Assembly: GCA_040255925.1 (NCBI GenBank)
Contig: JBDZVX010000072.1
Location: forward strand, 1 to 12,818
DNA: 12,818 bases
From: Nitrolancea sp040255925
GTDB taxonomy: Bacteria > Chloroflexota > Chloroflexia > Thermomicrobiales > Thermomicrobiaceae
Reading direction: 5' to 3'
The translations under genes and the position numbers were made by a program. The first letter of the stretch is position 1, and each line of letters begins with the position of its first letter. The notes beneath the pieces were generated by a model, which was given only the letters and a program-made list of their open reading frames with translations, was not told the DNA's origin and did no database searches. Shown one piece after another: positions 5,865 to 12,818 of this stretch.

Positions 5865-6206
5865 GGGATGCTCGCCTTTCTCGTGCGCCACACACTTGGT
5901 CGACGATGCCGGCCGGCACACCCGGAGATACATCTCCGACTAGACCCAGCATCACGCTGGTCCACAGAAATCGTACCCCTCACCGAAAACCCGGTCAACG
6001 ACCAGATCCAGGCGGGGTACCAGGAAGGTTGGTACATGACAAGTAGCGCGGCCCGGGAGTCGCACTCCGGTCTCCACCGCACCCAGCCGCCATCCGGCTC
6101 CATTTTTCGCTTGACGATAAGTATACCGCTGGTAACGAGCCTACTCAACTCGCACGTCGAGCGGTTACTAGTGGCATTCCAAGTGGCACCCAGCGAACAC
6201 GCCCCG
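5865..6206 (-). other. Gene-free stretch: structured leader of the Zincin_2 gene
   Basis: 342 nt without a convincing gene. The 129-codon minus ORF here (6220-5831) is in another frame and has random-looking composition. From the predicted start of transcription near 6113 the RNA can form at least five small perfect stems: 6056-6068 (GGAGT/ACTCC), 6017-6035 (GTACCA/TGGTAC), 5993-6003 (GGTC/GACC), 5946-5960 (CCAGC/GCTGG) and 5923-5938 (CGGAGAT/ATCTCCG). I match it to no riboswitch or T-box consensus. Confidence 0.45.
6120..6148 (-). promoter_or_regulatory. Sigma-70 promoter of the Zincin_2 gene
   Basis: Minus strand: TTGAGT (6148-6143), 17-bp spacer, TATACT (6125-6120). Both elements are close to consensus and the spacing is ideal. 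Transcription should start near 6113, 250 nt before the TTG start at 5864. Confidence 0.6.
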
Positions 6207-8453
6207 CTAGCCGGTTCCAACCAGGGTGACGTTGGCGGAGGGAGCGTAGTGGCTATGCAGCGTCACATCGTCGAGCACGGAGTCGCCGCTGGAAACGACC
6301 CGCCGGATGGCGACATCGAACCCGTCCTCGGCATGCTCAACCAAGACACTCGAACCGGCCGGAAGCTGGCTGCTCTCCCGCGTGACCATCTTGGTATCGG
6401 CATTGACGCGGTTCGTCACGACCGGATCATCGACATGGACGTTCCAACCGGTTTTGGTTCCCTTCAATTCGACCCGCACCTTGCTTCCGTCGGCCGAGGC
6501 AACCACCGCCAGCCAGTTCGGCGTGGTGTTCTTGAATTTGAAATCCAACCCGACATCGGTATCAACCGTTGCATCGAGGCCGGTGAGCCCGCTCGGCGGC
6601 TGCCCGTAGAGCGGAATCCAGTAAAAATGCCAGTTTCGCTCGACGATCGGCATGCCGGACCAGAAAACCGCCTGAAAGGTGGTCGTTGAGACCTGGCAGA
6701 TGCCGCCACCAACCGATGGCACGGTCGAGACGCTCCCATTGCTAGTCCCGACAATCCCGTAGCCCACCTTATAGCCATTCTGGGTGTCGACCGCGCCAAC
6801 CGATCCGGTGAACGAAAAGGTGCCGCCCGGTGGGATCAGCGCGCCATTCACGCGGCTGACCGCGAGTTCAACGTTGAACTTACGGTTGGCGATAGACCCA
6901 GCATACGATGTCTCCGCCGAGGTGAGCGTATCCCGGATCACCACGCTACCGGCCATGGCCGCGGTAACCTCAGGCTGGACATTCTTGCGGACCACTTGGG
7001 CCGTTCTGGTGCCGGACTTCATCGCGGTCATCATCGCGCCGGTGGATTGATCGACATCAATCGCGATACCCGCCTGTTCCGGAGAGACCACCTTGACCGC
7101 GCCATCATAGTAGCGGAGATCGGCGTTCTTCATCGGCACTTCAGCCTTTTTCGCGGCCGTCTTGAGGATTTCGCCCAGCTTCGCCGGATCGATTTCGACC
7201 GCCAGCTTCGGATTCGCCTCGGGCTGCTCGGTGAACTTGACGGCATCCGCGAGGTCCGCAGGCCCGATTTCCGCGTTCCCATCGGTCCAGGTTAACTGGA
7301 AGGGTTTCTCCACGTATTTCTGCGCGCGCCGTAGCGCATCCTCAGCATCCGCGTCAAGGATCACCGGCGATGCGGTCTGAACCCGGACGTTGACGGTGTG
7401 TTCCCCGTCTGACAGGGCGCTGATCACCTCGGCGCTGGTCGCCTGCGCGTCGAGCGTCTCGCCCTGGGCGCTTGGCCTGACCACGAACTTCCCCCCACTC
7501 CAAACAACGCTGGCATTCCGGGGGGACATCTTGATCTGATCGGCGATGCTCCCAAGATAGCCCGCCAGGGCGTCACCATCCAGTTTCACCAACGACTTCG
7601 CGTCCCGGGACTCTGGTTTGAGGATCAGCATGCCGCGAAGCACGTCCGGCGCCACTTCCCAGCGCACACCCTTGTGCTGCAGCACCAGCGGCGCGCCGAG
7701 CATCGCGTCCACCTTCTCAAGTCCAGGCTCGAGCTGCTCCTGCGTGATGGCTTGGGGTACCGAGATAACCGCCAGCGTGGTCCCTTCAGTCGATAGACTC
7801 GCGATATCCGATTTGATCCGCTGGAGCGACACTGGGACGTCGATCCCGATCCCGGGCGCGCCAGGATCGATCTTCAGCGAGCCATCCCCGGCAAAGGCGT
7901 AATTGGCATCTCTTGCCGGCCAGGTTACCGACGGCGCGATGCGATGGAGCCAGTCAATCACTGCCGCGTCATCAATCGCCATCGCCGACGCCACTGTGTA
8001 GCCACGGAGCAAGCTCACTAACCAGGCCCCGGAATCGGCCCAGAGATTACCTGACCGCCCGAAGTTGTAGGCATTTTCGGCCGTGGCATGGGGATCAAAC
8101 GTCACGCCGAGATCCTTAGGCGAGCGATCCCACCGCTGGCCCCCGGAAACCAACCGCACCCTAGCTGCTGAATACACTTGGTACCGCTGGGTGATCTTTT
8201 GTTCGGCTTCAGCGACGGTTAAGCCGCCGAGGTCGACCCCGGCTGCATGAACGCCCCGAAAAGTGGTTGGCCCGTGAGTTTTTCCATAGATGAGCAAGCT
8301 GCCGACCAGTACCAGCATAACGACCGACAGGATCGCGCTGCTGACCAACAGGGGACGGATGACAAGGACAAATTGCTGGAGGCGCGTTGCCACCGGCGGA
8401 TTCGGTTGGGACGCTTCGCCCAGCACGTTTCGTACGATCCCTTCCCCGCCCAC
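6207..8453 (-). CDS. VanW family protein with peptidoglycan-binding-like repeats
   Basis: 748-aa extracytoplasmic protein anchored by one N-terminal helix at about residues 34-57 (LLVSSAILSVVMLVLVG). The outer part starts with GVHAAGVDLGGLTVAEAEQKI, the pattern of PG_binding_4 (PF12229) domains; more than one such unit can be read before residue 500. The VanW domain follows at about 511-640, with SRVNGALIPPGGTFSF and GGGICQVSTTTFQAVFWSGMPIVERNWH. The C-terminal 80 residues (VEHAEDGFDVAIRRVV) resemble a G5-like beta domain. VanW takes its name from glycopeptide-resistance clusters, but chromosomal relatives are envelope proteins of unclear function. The start is a GTG at 8453; a second GTG ten codons in has GAAGGGA upstream and is an alternative. 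It is 122 nt from the glycosyltransferase on the same strand. Confidence 0.9.
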   Translation of the reverse strand: MGGEGIVRNVLGEASQPNPPVATRLQQFVLVIRPLLVSSAILSVVMLVLVGSLLIYGKTHGPTTFRGVHAAGVDLGGLTVAEAEQKITQRYQVYSAARVRLVSGGQRWDRSPKDLGVTFDPHATAENAYNFGRSGNLWADSGAWLVSLLRGYTVASAMAIDDAAVIDWLHRIAPSVTWPARDANYAFAGDGSLKIDPGAPGIGIDVPVSLQRIKSDIASLSTEGTTLAVISVPQAITQEQLEPGLEKVDAMLGAPLVLQHKGVRWEVAPDVLRGMLILKPESRDAKSLVKLDGDALAGYLGSIADQIKMSPRNASVVWSGGKFVVRPSAQGETLDAQATSAEVISALSDGEHTVNVRVQTASPVILDADAEDALRRAQKYVEKPFQLTWTDGNAEIGPADLADAVKFTEQPEANPKLAVEIDPAKLGEILKTAAKKAEVPMKNADLRYYDGAVKVVSPEQAGIAIDVDQSTGAMMTAMKSGTRTAQVVRKNVQPEVTAAMAGSVVIRDTLTSAETSYAGSIANRKFNVELAVSRVNGALIPPGGTFSFTGSVGAVDTQNGYKVGYGIVGTSNGSVSTVPSVGGGICQVSTTTFQAVFWSGMPIVERNWHFYWIPLYGQPPSGLTGLDATVDTDVGLDFKFKNTTPNWLAVVASADGSKVRVELKGTKTGWNVHVDDPVVTNRVNADTKMVTRESSQLPAGSSVLVEHAEDGFDVAIRRVVSSGDSVLDDVTLHSHYAPSANVTLVGTG

Positions 8454-8457
8454 TGGG

Positions 8458-8480
8458 CTGGTTCCGCCTGCCGGAACCAG
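8458..8480 (-). promoter_or_regulatory. 9-bp hairpin next to the VanW start codon
   Basis: CTGGTTCCG and CGGAACCAG form a perfect 9-bp stem with a 5-nt loop, four bases upstream of the GTG at 8453. In the mRNA it would cover the only SD-like purines of that start. It could be a translational control element, an operator, or favour initiation at the downstream GTG. Confidence 0.45.
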
Positions 8481-8575
8481 GCGCCGCGAGAGGAACGCGG
8501 TTTGCCGCGGTCATGAACTAGAACGTTTTATCAGCCGAACTGTTCCGCGAACCGGCTTCCCCCATCCAGCCAGGG

Positions 8576-9580
8576 TCACCGCCCCATCCCTGCGCCCGCC
8601 AGCTCGGCTGAAAGATGGCGAAGCCCCAATAGCTCAGCACCAGTTAACGCCGGCCGCAACCACAAGCTCAACTCGCTGTTGGAAACCGTCACGGAAGACT
8701 GTATCCCCTTGCGTTCCGCCATCCGCGCCGGTAAACCCAATAGTCCGGCGATCCGTCCACGGGCAGCGGCACGGTCCAGCCGCGCGATACCATAGCCAAA
8801 CACCTGCGCATCGTAGCGCACGATCCGCCACCAGTGCCGCCGGAGGAGCGAGACGGGAACACACCGGGCGATAACCCAGAGCCGGTTGCGCGCAAGGAGG
8901 AACCGTTTGCGCGCCGATCCCTCCACCGCCGATGCTGAATAGTCGTGACGCACCACGGCCCCTGGCGCATGCACCGTATCCCAGCCGCGAATTCGCAGGC
9001 GCCAGGCTAGATCAACGTCCTCTAGGTACATAAAAAACGACTCGGGAAAGAGGCCGGCATCGTCAAGGGCGGCACGACGGTACGCCGCGGCGCCGGCGGA
9101 GGCCCCGAATACCGGCACTTCAACCGTACAGGCACTGCGTAAACGTCCGAGCCCACGGTCCAGGGCCAGGCCATTATCGAAGACGTCAATGCCGGCCGAC
9201 GCGATGATGTCCGGAGCAGAGGAGAAGACCATCGTGCTGGCAACCGATCCGAGCCGAGGATCACGATCGAGCGGGTCGACTAGGCGGGACAGGAATTCGG
9301 GTTCAGCAACCGTATCGTTGTTGAGCAACACCACGACGTCGCCCCGCGCCCGGGCAACTCCGAGGTTGTTCCCGGCTGCAAATCCGAGGTTACGTCCGGC
9401 CTCGACGAGCGTCACATCGGGGAATTGGGCCGAAATATGGTCGCGCGTCCCATCCCGCGATCCGTTGTCGACGACAATGATCTCCCCGGGAGGCCGATCT
9501 TGGCGCCTCAGCGACGTCAGACACGTGCGAAGCAGCGGCAAGCCATTGTAGGTGACGATGACAACCGAGATCACCGTCAT
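8576..9580 (-). CDS. Family 2 glycosyltransferase (rhamnosyltransferase-like)
   Basis: GT-A fold inverting glycosyltransferase that transfers a sugar from a nucleotide sugar to a polysaccharide or glycolipid on the cytoplasmic face of the membrane. Visible motifs: ISVVIVTYNG at residues 4-13, VDNGSRDGT at 37-45, the metal-binding LLNNDT at 85-90 (NND in place of DxD), GASAGAAAYRR at 159-169 and FFMYLEDVDLAWR at 182-194 containing the catalytic ED. The C-terminus has no membrane helices. This motif set is that of rhamnosyl- or galactofuranosyltransferase-like GT2 enzymes. Start chosen at ATG 9580 because the fold begins immediately after; the extra 14 residues from 9622 are basic and non-conserved. 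A good promoter lies at 9688-9717. VanW next door on the same strand suggests an envelope role. Sugar and acceptor unknown. Confidence 0.92.
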   Translation of the reverse strand: MTVISVVIVTYNGLPLLRTCLTSLRRQDRPPGEIIVVDNGSRDGTRDHISAQFPDVTLVEAGRNLGFAAGNNLGVARARGDVVVLLNNDTVAEPEFLSRLVDPLDRDPRLGSVASTMVFSSAPDIIASAGIDVFDNGLALDRGLGRLRSACTVEVPVFGASAGAAAYRRAALDDAGLFPESFFMYLEDVDLAWRLRIRGWDTVHAPGAVVRHDYSASAVEGSARKRFLLARNRLWVIARCVPVSLLRRHWWRIVRYDAQVFGYGIARLDRAAARGRIAGLLGLPARMAERKGIQSSVTVSNSELSLWLRPALTGAELLGLRHLSAELAGAGMGR

Positions 9581-9687
9581 TCGCGCTCGCCTGCGGCGAA
9601 CATGCGGTGGAAGATCACACACCGGAGGTCGTCTCGATCAGTCATCTCCACCACTTCATTCCTTCGTGCCAGAGGCCGGTGGCCCGG

Positions 9688-9717
9688 AGTATACCGGGAG
9701 ATTTCCACCGCGACCAA
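9688..9717 (-). promoter_or_regulatory. Sigma-70 promoter of the glycosyltransferase gene
   Basis: Minus strand: TTGGTC (9717-9712), 18-bp spacer, TATACT (9693-9688). Transcription should begin near 9681 with about 100 nt of leader. It is divergent from the ridA promoter 60 bp away. Confidence 0.5.
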
Positions 9718-9751
9718 ACCGCTCAGAACCCGTACGGCGCCCATCATGAGA

Positions 9752-9781
9752 TTGACCAAGTTCTTAAAGAGATGCTACAGT
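9752..9781 (+). promoter_or_regulatory. Promoter of ridA with extended -10
   Basis: TTGACC (9752-9757), 18-bp spacer, TACAGT (9776-9781) preceded by TGC, an extended -10. Transcription should start near 9788, about 48 nt before the ridA ATG. Confidence 0.55.
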
Positions 9782-9835
9782 CGCGCCATCGAGACGCGAA
9801 CCGTGTAACGAGGGGAAGGGAAGGAAAGGCCGGAC

Positions 9836-10219
9836 ATGACGAAAACCATTATTTCGACAACCGCGGCACCAAGGGCGATCGGCCCCTACTCGCAGGCCAT
9901 CAAGGTCGGGAGTCTCGTCTTCACGGCAGGACAGATCGCGCTTGATCCCGAGACCGGGCAATTAGTGGCCGGCGACATCGCTCTCCAAACTCACCGGGTC
10001 ATGCGAAACCTCCAGGCCGTCCTCGAAGCCGCTGGGACGTCACTGGATCGCGTCGTAAAGACCACCTGCTTCCTCGCGGATCTCGCTGACTTCGCCGCGT
10101 TCAACGCGGTCTACGCGGAGTATTTCCCGAAGAACCCACCGGCTCGCAGTACGGTACAAGCTGCGCGGCTTCCAGCCGGCGCGTCAGTCGAGGTGGAGTG
10201 CGTAGCCGAATGCGAATAA
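9836..10219 (+). CDS. ridA: RidA family enamine/imine deaminase
   Basis: Small trimeric cytosolic enzyme that hydrolyses reactive 2-aminoacrylate and related imines released by PLP enzymes such as threonine/serine dehydratase. The 127-aa length is standard. Motifs: AIGPYSQAIKVGSLVFTAGQ at residues 14-33, DRVVKTTCFLADLADF at 71-86, and NPPARSTVQAARLPAGASVEVE at 100-121. The catalytic arginine is R104 (in PARS, matching R105 of the E. coli enzyme) and the partner glutamate is near E119/E121, so the active site looks intact and the protein should be of the deaminase-active RidA subfamily. The start has AAGGAAAGG at 9821-9829, six bases before the ATG. It has its own promoter and is divergent from the glycosyltransferase gene. 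Strong call. Confidence 0.95.
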   Translation: MTKTIISTTAAPRAIGPYSQAIKVGSLVFTAGQIALDPETGQLVAGDIALQTHRVMRNLQAVLEAAGTSLDRVVKTTCFLADLADFAAFNAVYAEYFPKNPPARSTVQAARLPAGASVEVECVAECE

Positions 10220-10441
10220 TTCAGGATTCTCCGGCGGGCTCACGTAGCTCTCAACGACTTCATCGCCGGCAATCCGGTACCATGCGCTATACCGGAGTGT
10301 CTGGAACCGGAAAATGTAGACACGCCAGCGGCGGAATAGTGTAGCCTTAGTCAAACTCGTTCCCGCCGGACGTCGCGCCGACTTGAGCGGAAGGTACGGC
10401 GCCGCGCGGCTGTGGGCAAATGGGCAGAATGGCGTAACCAA
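10184..10441 (-). CDS. Doubtful small ORF in the ridA-WD40 gap
   Basis: An 85-codon minus-strand ORF fills most of the 251-nt gap between ridA and the WD40 gene and overlaps the ridA 3' end by 36 nt. The second half (WRVYIFRFQTLRYSAWYRIAGDEVVESY) has a protein-like alternation and a RelE/ParE-like flavour (YxxWYRIxGDEVV), but it is too short and divergent to place and no SD fits its ATG. It could be a gene remnant, a small gene starting at an internal TTG, or noise. Apart from this the gap shows only the WD40 SD region. Confidence 0.2.
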   Translation of the reverse strand: MVTPFCPFAHSRAAPYLPLKSARRPAGTSLTKATLFRRWRVYIFRFQTLRYSAWYRIAGDEVVESYVSPPENPELFAFGYALHLD

Positions 10442-10470
10442 TTTCTAGGGAGGATGCGGAGGCCGGACAG

Positions 10471-11367
10471 ATGAGTGAGGAACCTGCCGGGGAAATCCGC
10501 CGCTTTGAGGGTCACCCGTGGGAAGTCTGGTGCGTAGCATTTTCGCCGGACGGCTCCCGCATACTCTCCAGTGGCGCGGACGGAACGGTACGCCTGTGGG
10601 ACATCGAGAGCGGCAAGGAGCTGCGCCGCACCTCGATTGCCCAGTGGGGAGCATGGAGCTGCGCGTTTTCTCCAGACGGAACGCGTGGCATCGCCGGTGG
10701 TGACGCGGCAGTCCGCGTCTTGGATTTAGAGACTGGCGAGATACTTCGCCGCCTCGCCGGTCATAGCGGTTGGGTAAACAGTGTCGTCTTTTCGCCGGAT
10801 GGTGTCCACGCCCTTTCCGGAAGCGAAGATGAGACGGTTCGTCTGTGGAACACCGAGACCGGCGAACAAGTCCGCTGCTTCGAAGGACACACTGCCGGCG
10901 TCAATGATGTGGACATCTCGGCTGATGGAACGCGTGGCGTGTCCGGAGGCAAAGACAACGTGATCCGGGTATGGGACATCGAATCGGGTCAACAGATTCG
11001 GGGCATGGAAGGTCACGACGTACGAATCTGGAGTGTGGCCTACTCGCGGGACGGATCACAGATCCTCTCCGGGAGCCAGGACGGTACGGTCCGGCTCTGG
11101 GATGTCGAGAGCGGCACACAGATCCGGCAGCTTGGCGGCACCCTGGATACGATCCGGAGTGTCGCGTTTTCACCGGATGGCGCGCGTGCGCTCTCCGGCG
11201 CGGAGGACGCGTCGGTCCAACTCTGGGATACCGCAACCGGGGAGGAGATCCAGCGGTTCGGCGGGCGCGGCGGCAAGATCTATTCGGTGACCTTCTCCCC
11301 GGACGGCCGCTTCGGCCTTTCCGGCGGTGGCGATGGCATCATCCGGCTTTGGCAGTTGCCGGAGTAA
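10471..11367 (+). CDS. Seven-bladed WD40 repeat protein
   Basis: 298 aa made only of WD40 repeats. Seven blades can be counted, each about 42 residues, with the signature SPDGxxxLSGxxDGxVRLWDxESG and usually a GH before it: starts near residues 14, 57, 97, 139, 181, 223 and 265. The N-terminal EIRRFEGH supplies the outer strand that closes the ring against blade 7, so this is one complete beta-propeller. Blades 2, 6 and 7 lack the GH. No kinase, caspase, TPR or helical domain and no signal peptide, so it is presumably a cytosolic interaction scaffold. The start has GGAGG (10458-10462) eight bases upstream. It is separated from ridA by 251 nt and followed at once by a palindromic repeat. Family certain, partner unknown. 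Confidence 0.93.
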   Translation: MSEEPAGEIRRFEGHPWEVWCVAFSPDGSRILSSGADGTVRLWDIESGKELRRTSIAQWGAWSCAFSPDGTRGIAGGDAAVRVLDLETGEILRRLAGHSGWVNSVVFSPDGVHALSGSEDETVRLWNTETGEQVRCFEGHTAGVNDVDISADGTRGVSGGKDNVIRVWDIESGQQIRGMEGHDVRIWSVAYSRDGSQILSGSQDGTVRLWDVESGTQIRQLGGTLDTIRSVAFSPDGARALSGAEDASVQLWDTATGEEIQRFGGRGGKIYSVTFSPDGRFGLSGGGDGIIRLWQLPE

Positions 11368-11385
11368 CGGTGGGTTTGCGCGGCC

Positions 11386-11477
11386 CTCACCCCCGGCCCC
11401 TCTCCCAATACTGGGAGAGGGGGATATTTCGACGGGTGTCTCTCGCCCCTGGGATTGGGGGAGGGGCCGGGGGTGAG
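11386..11477. repeat. REP/MITE-like palindromic repeat element
   Basis: Perfect terminal inverted repeats of 17 bp, CTCACCCCCGGCCCCTC (11386-11402) and its complement (11461-11477), enclose an inner 11-bp hairpin CCCCTCTCCCA/TGGGAGAGGGG (11397-11407 with 11412-11422). This type of sequence, whose translation reads HPRPLSQYWERG, is a dispersed non-coding repeat found in many bacterial genomes. It lies between the convergent WD40 and thioesterase genes, 18 nt after the WD40 stop, where it can double as a terminator. It codes for nothing. Confidence 0.82.
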
Positions 11478-11495
11478 ATCCGCCCAGCATTCCCC

Positions 11496-11966
11496 TCATG
11501 TCGTGCCGAGATCGGGTTGGAGATAGCGCGCCTCCCAGGCACGTTGCCGATCCGGGGATACTCGTACAAACGAACCAATCGCCGAAGCGATCAGCGCCCC
11601 ATCCCGGTCACGGATTTCCGCACGGGCCTCGATAATCCGGCCCCGGTCCCGGACGACTTCCCCGAAGACATCCACCTCAATGCCGACCGGCATCGCCCTT
11701 CGATACTGGATTTCTAGCCGGGTCGTGACCGGCAGTCGGCCGCCGCGACTGATGACCGCCCAGCTCATCGCCTCATCCAGCATCGTCGCGACTACTCCAC
11801 CATGGGTCAGGCTCAGATAGCCCTCATACTCCTGGCGGGGCGTGACCGTCGCCTTGACACGATCACCGTCCCGGTAAAAAGCCAGCTTCAGGCCAATCGG
11901 GTTTTCCTCACCGCAGCCGAAGCAGCCATGATCGGTCACGGTATTGACCCGCTCCGGTCCGTCCAT
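11496..11966 (-). CDS. PaaI family hotdog-fold acyl-CoA thioesterase
   Basis: 156-aa single hotdog domain, hydrolysing a thioester, probably of an acyl- or aryl-CoA, in the cytosol. The N-terminus carries the CFGCGEENPIGLKL signature (residues 15-28) common in this PaaI/YbdB-like group. The catalytic loop follows with THGGVVATMLDEAM at 54-67, holding the HGG turn and an acidic residue (D64/E65) of the active site. The sheet continues with PVTTRLEIQYRRAMPVG and AEIRDRDGALIASAIGSFV. Start ATG 11966 has AGAGGA nine bases upstream, which decides it over the ATGs at 11984, 11987 and 12134 and keeps the CFGCG near the N-terminus. It is divergent from the rhodanese-MoeB gene across a 184-nt gap. Substrate cannot be told from sequence. 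Confidence 0.88.
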   Translation of the reverse strand: MDGPERVNTVTDHGCFGCGEENPIGLKLAFYRDGDRVKATVTPRQEYEGYLSLTHGGVVATMLDEAMSWAVISRGGRLPVTTRLEIQYRRAMPVGIEVDVFGEVVRDRGRIIEARAEIRDRDGALIASAIGSFVRVSPDRQRAWEARYLQPDLGTT

Positions 11967-12079
11967 GGGCTCGAATCCTCTCATCATCCGGGAACAGACC
12001 AGGCCCGGCTTCTGTTGAAACGTCGTAGGGAACGGCGGATGTCGCCGCCGGACCAGCGAATGGCGGGGTGAGCCTCCGC

Positions 12080-12108
12080 TTGCCGGCCTACCGCGGTTCC
12101 GGTAGCAT
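12080..12108 (+). promoter_or_regulatory. Possible promoter of the rhodanese-MoeB gene
   Basis: TTGCCG (12080-12085), 17-bp spacer, TAGCAT (12103-12108). Within the spacer CTACCG and CGGTAG form a 6-bp inverted repeat. The distance to the ATG at 12151 is reasonable, but the hexamers are only moderate matches. Confidence 0.35.
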
Positions 12109-12150
12109 TCAGTAAACATAGCAGAGTTTGGCACGCAAGAGAGGTGGCGG

Positions 12151-12818
12151 ATGGCGCGACAATACGATGAACTCTTCCAGAGCGTCCTGAAATCGGTGAC
12201 CGAGACCGACGTGAAATCACTCTACAACGAGATGAAATCCGCCAAGCCGCCGGTTGTCGTCGATGTGCGCGAACGGGAAGAGTGGGAGCAGGGCTACATT
12301 CCCGGTTCGGTCTTCATCCCACGCGGTTTTTTGGAGATGCGGATTGAAGACCGGGTCCCGGATAAGAACGTGCCGGTCTACGTCTACTGCGCCGGCGGCG
12401 TCCGTTCCGCGTTCGCGGCCAAGGCAATGGAACAACTCGGCTACTCCAACGTCATCTCCATTCAAGGAGGCTTCAGCGAATGGAAGCATGCCGGTCTGCC
12501 GTTTGAGACCCCGCGCAACTGGACTCGGGATCAACTCCAACGCTACAGCCGGCACTTCTTGATTCCGGAGGTCGGCGAGAGTGGCCAGGGGAAACTCCTG
12601 GATGCCAAGGTGCTGCTAATCGGGGCAGGCGGGCTCGGCTCGCCAGCCGGGCTCTATCTCGCGGCGGCTGGTGTCGGCACAATCGGCATCATCGACTCCG
12701 ATATCGTCGATCTCAGCAACCTTCAGCGTCAGGTGCTCCACACCACCGACAGCGTCGGGACGCCGAAGACCGAATCCGCTCGCGACATGATCACGAAGCT
12801 CAACCCCGACGTCCGGGT
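12151..12818 (+). CDS. Rhodanese-ThiF/MoeB fusion, adenylyltransferase, partial
   Basis: E1-like enzyme that would adenylate the C-terminus of a MoaD/ThiS-type sulfur carrier, here fused to a sulfurtransferase domain. It runs off the window after 222 residues. The N-terminal rhodanese spans about residues 17-118, with VVVDVREREEWEQGYIPGS and the active-site loop YCAGGVRSA with C80. A linker YSRHFLIPEVGESGQGKLL leads into the ThiF/MoeB fold: ATP loop GAGGLGSP at 158-165, then IIDSDIVDLSNLQRQVLH at 180-197, whose NLQRQ carries the conserved arginine, and PKTESARDMITKLNP. MoeB homologues usually carry the rhodanese at the C-terminus, so the N-terminal placement is notable. AGAGGTGG precedes the ATG. 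MoeB or ThiF cannot be told apart without the rest. Confidence 0.9.
   Translation, partial: MARQYDELFQSVLKSVTETDVKSLYNEMKSAKPPVVVDVREREEWEQGYIPGSVFIPRGFLEMRIEDRVPDKNVPVYVYCAGGVRSAFAAKAMEQLGYSNVISIQGGFSEWKHAGLPFETPRNWTRDQLQRYSRHFLIPEVGESGQGKLLDAKVLLIGAGGLGSPAGLYLAAAGVGTIGIIDSDIVDLSNLQRQVLHTTDSVGTPKTESARDMITKLNPDVR

Noticed and set aside
5865..6113. T-box or known riboswitch in the Zincin_2 leader.
   Set aside because: No T-box antiterminator consensus, no specifier loop and no motif of a riboswitch class that I can recognise.
5831..6220. Minus-strand ORF of 129 codons in the leader of the Zincin_2 gene.
   Set aside because: Trp/Arg/Ser-rich composition without a recognisable domain, and it overlaps the protease start in another frame.
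11386..11477. CRISPR array or insertion sequence at the palindromic repeat.
   Set aside because: Only one palindromic unit, no regularly spaced direct repeats and no transposase ORF.
11387..11578. ORFs on both strands through the palindrome (LSQYWERG-type translations).
   Set aside because: This is the well-known spurious translation of a dispersed non-coding repeat.

Overview
The window reads as the chromosome of a GC-rich Chloroflexota bacterium, most likely Thermomicrobia-like. This rests on the gene families present (NurA plus a free-standing HAS-barrel protein, a VanW family exporter-type protein, a Zincin_2 protease, single-domain WD40 protein, small excisionase-family HTH proteins) and on base composition; no rRNA or tRNA is present to fix the taxonomy. 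It is a mosaic of short operons on both strands. No phage, IS or CRISPR is seen.

Region by region. 1-201 is the 3' end of purH. 308-2727 is a minus-strand DNA-repair operon, nurA - HAS-barrel gene - uracil-DNA glycosylase, with every junction overlapping and no HerA ATPase beside it. 2728-3086 is a regulatory region with an 8-bp-arm palindrome, an extended -10 promoter and a strong Shine-Dalgarno (SD) sequence feeding a chain of mini-ORFs. 3087-4341 is a plus-strand cluster: a PRC-barrel-like/DUF2171-like protein, a four-helix membrane protein and a small HTH protein, the last two separated by three consecutive hairpins. 4430-5864 (minus) is a second small HTH gene and a membrane-anchored Zincin_2 metalloprotease, preceded by a promoter and a hairpin-rich leader of about 250 nt. 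6207-9580 (minus) holds a VanW protein and a family 2 glycosyltransferase, both cell-envelope genes. 9836-11367 (plus) holds ridA and a seven-bladed WD40 propeller. 11386-11477 is a REP/MITE-like dispersed palindromic repeat. 11496-11966 (minus) is a PaaI-type thioesterase. 12151-12818 is the start of a rhodanese-ThiF/MoeB fusion that runs off the window.

The clearest functional unit is the repair operon: a 5'-3' resection-type nuclease, a clamp-like HAS barrel that in other organisms is the N-terminus of HerA, and a base-excision glycosylase with motifs mixed between UDG families 4 and 5. The other strong signals are regulatory RNA or DNA structures: the palindrome/leader at 2861-3018, the hairpin series at 4003-4102, the structured leader at 5865-6113, and a hairpin next to the GTG start of vanW. 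Functional statements below come from motif recognition by eye; no database search was run.
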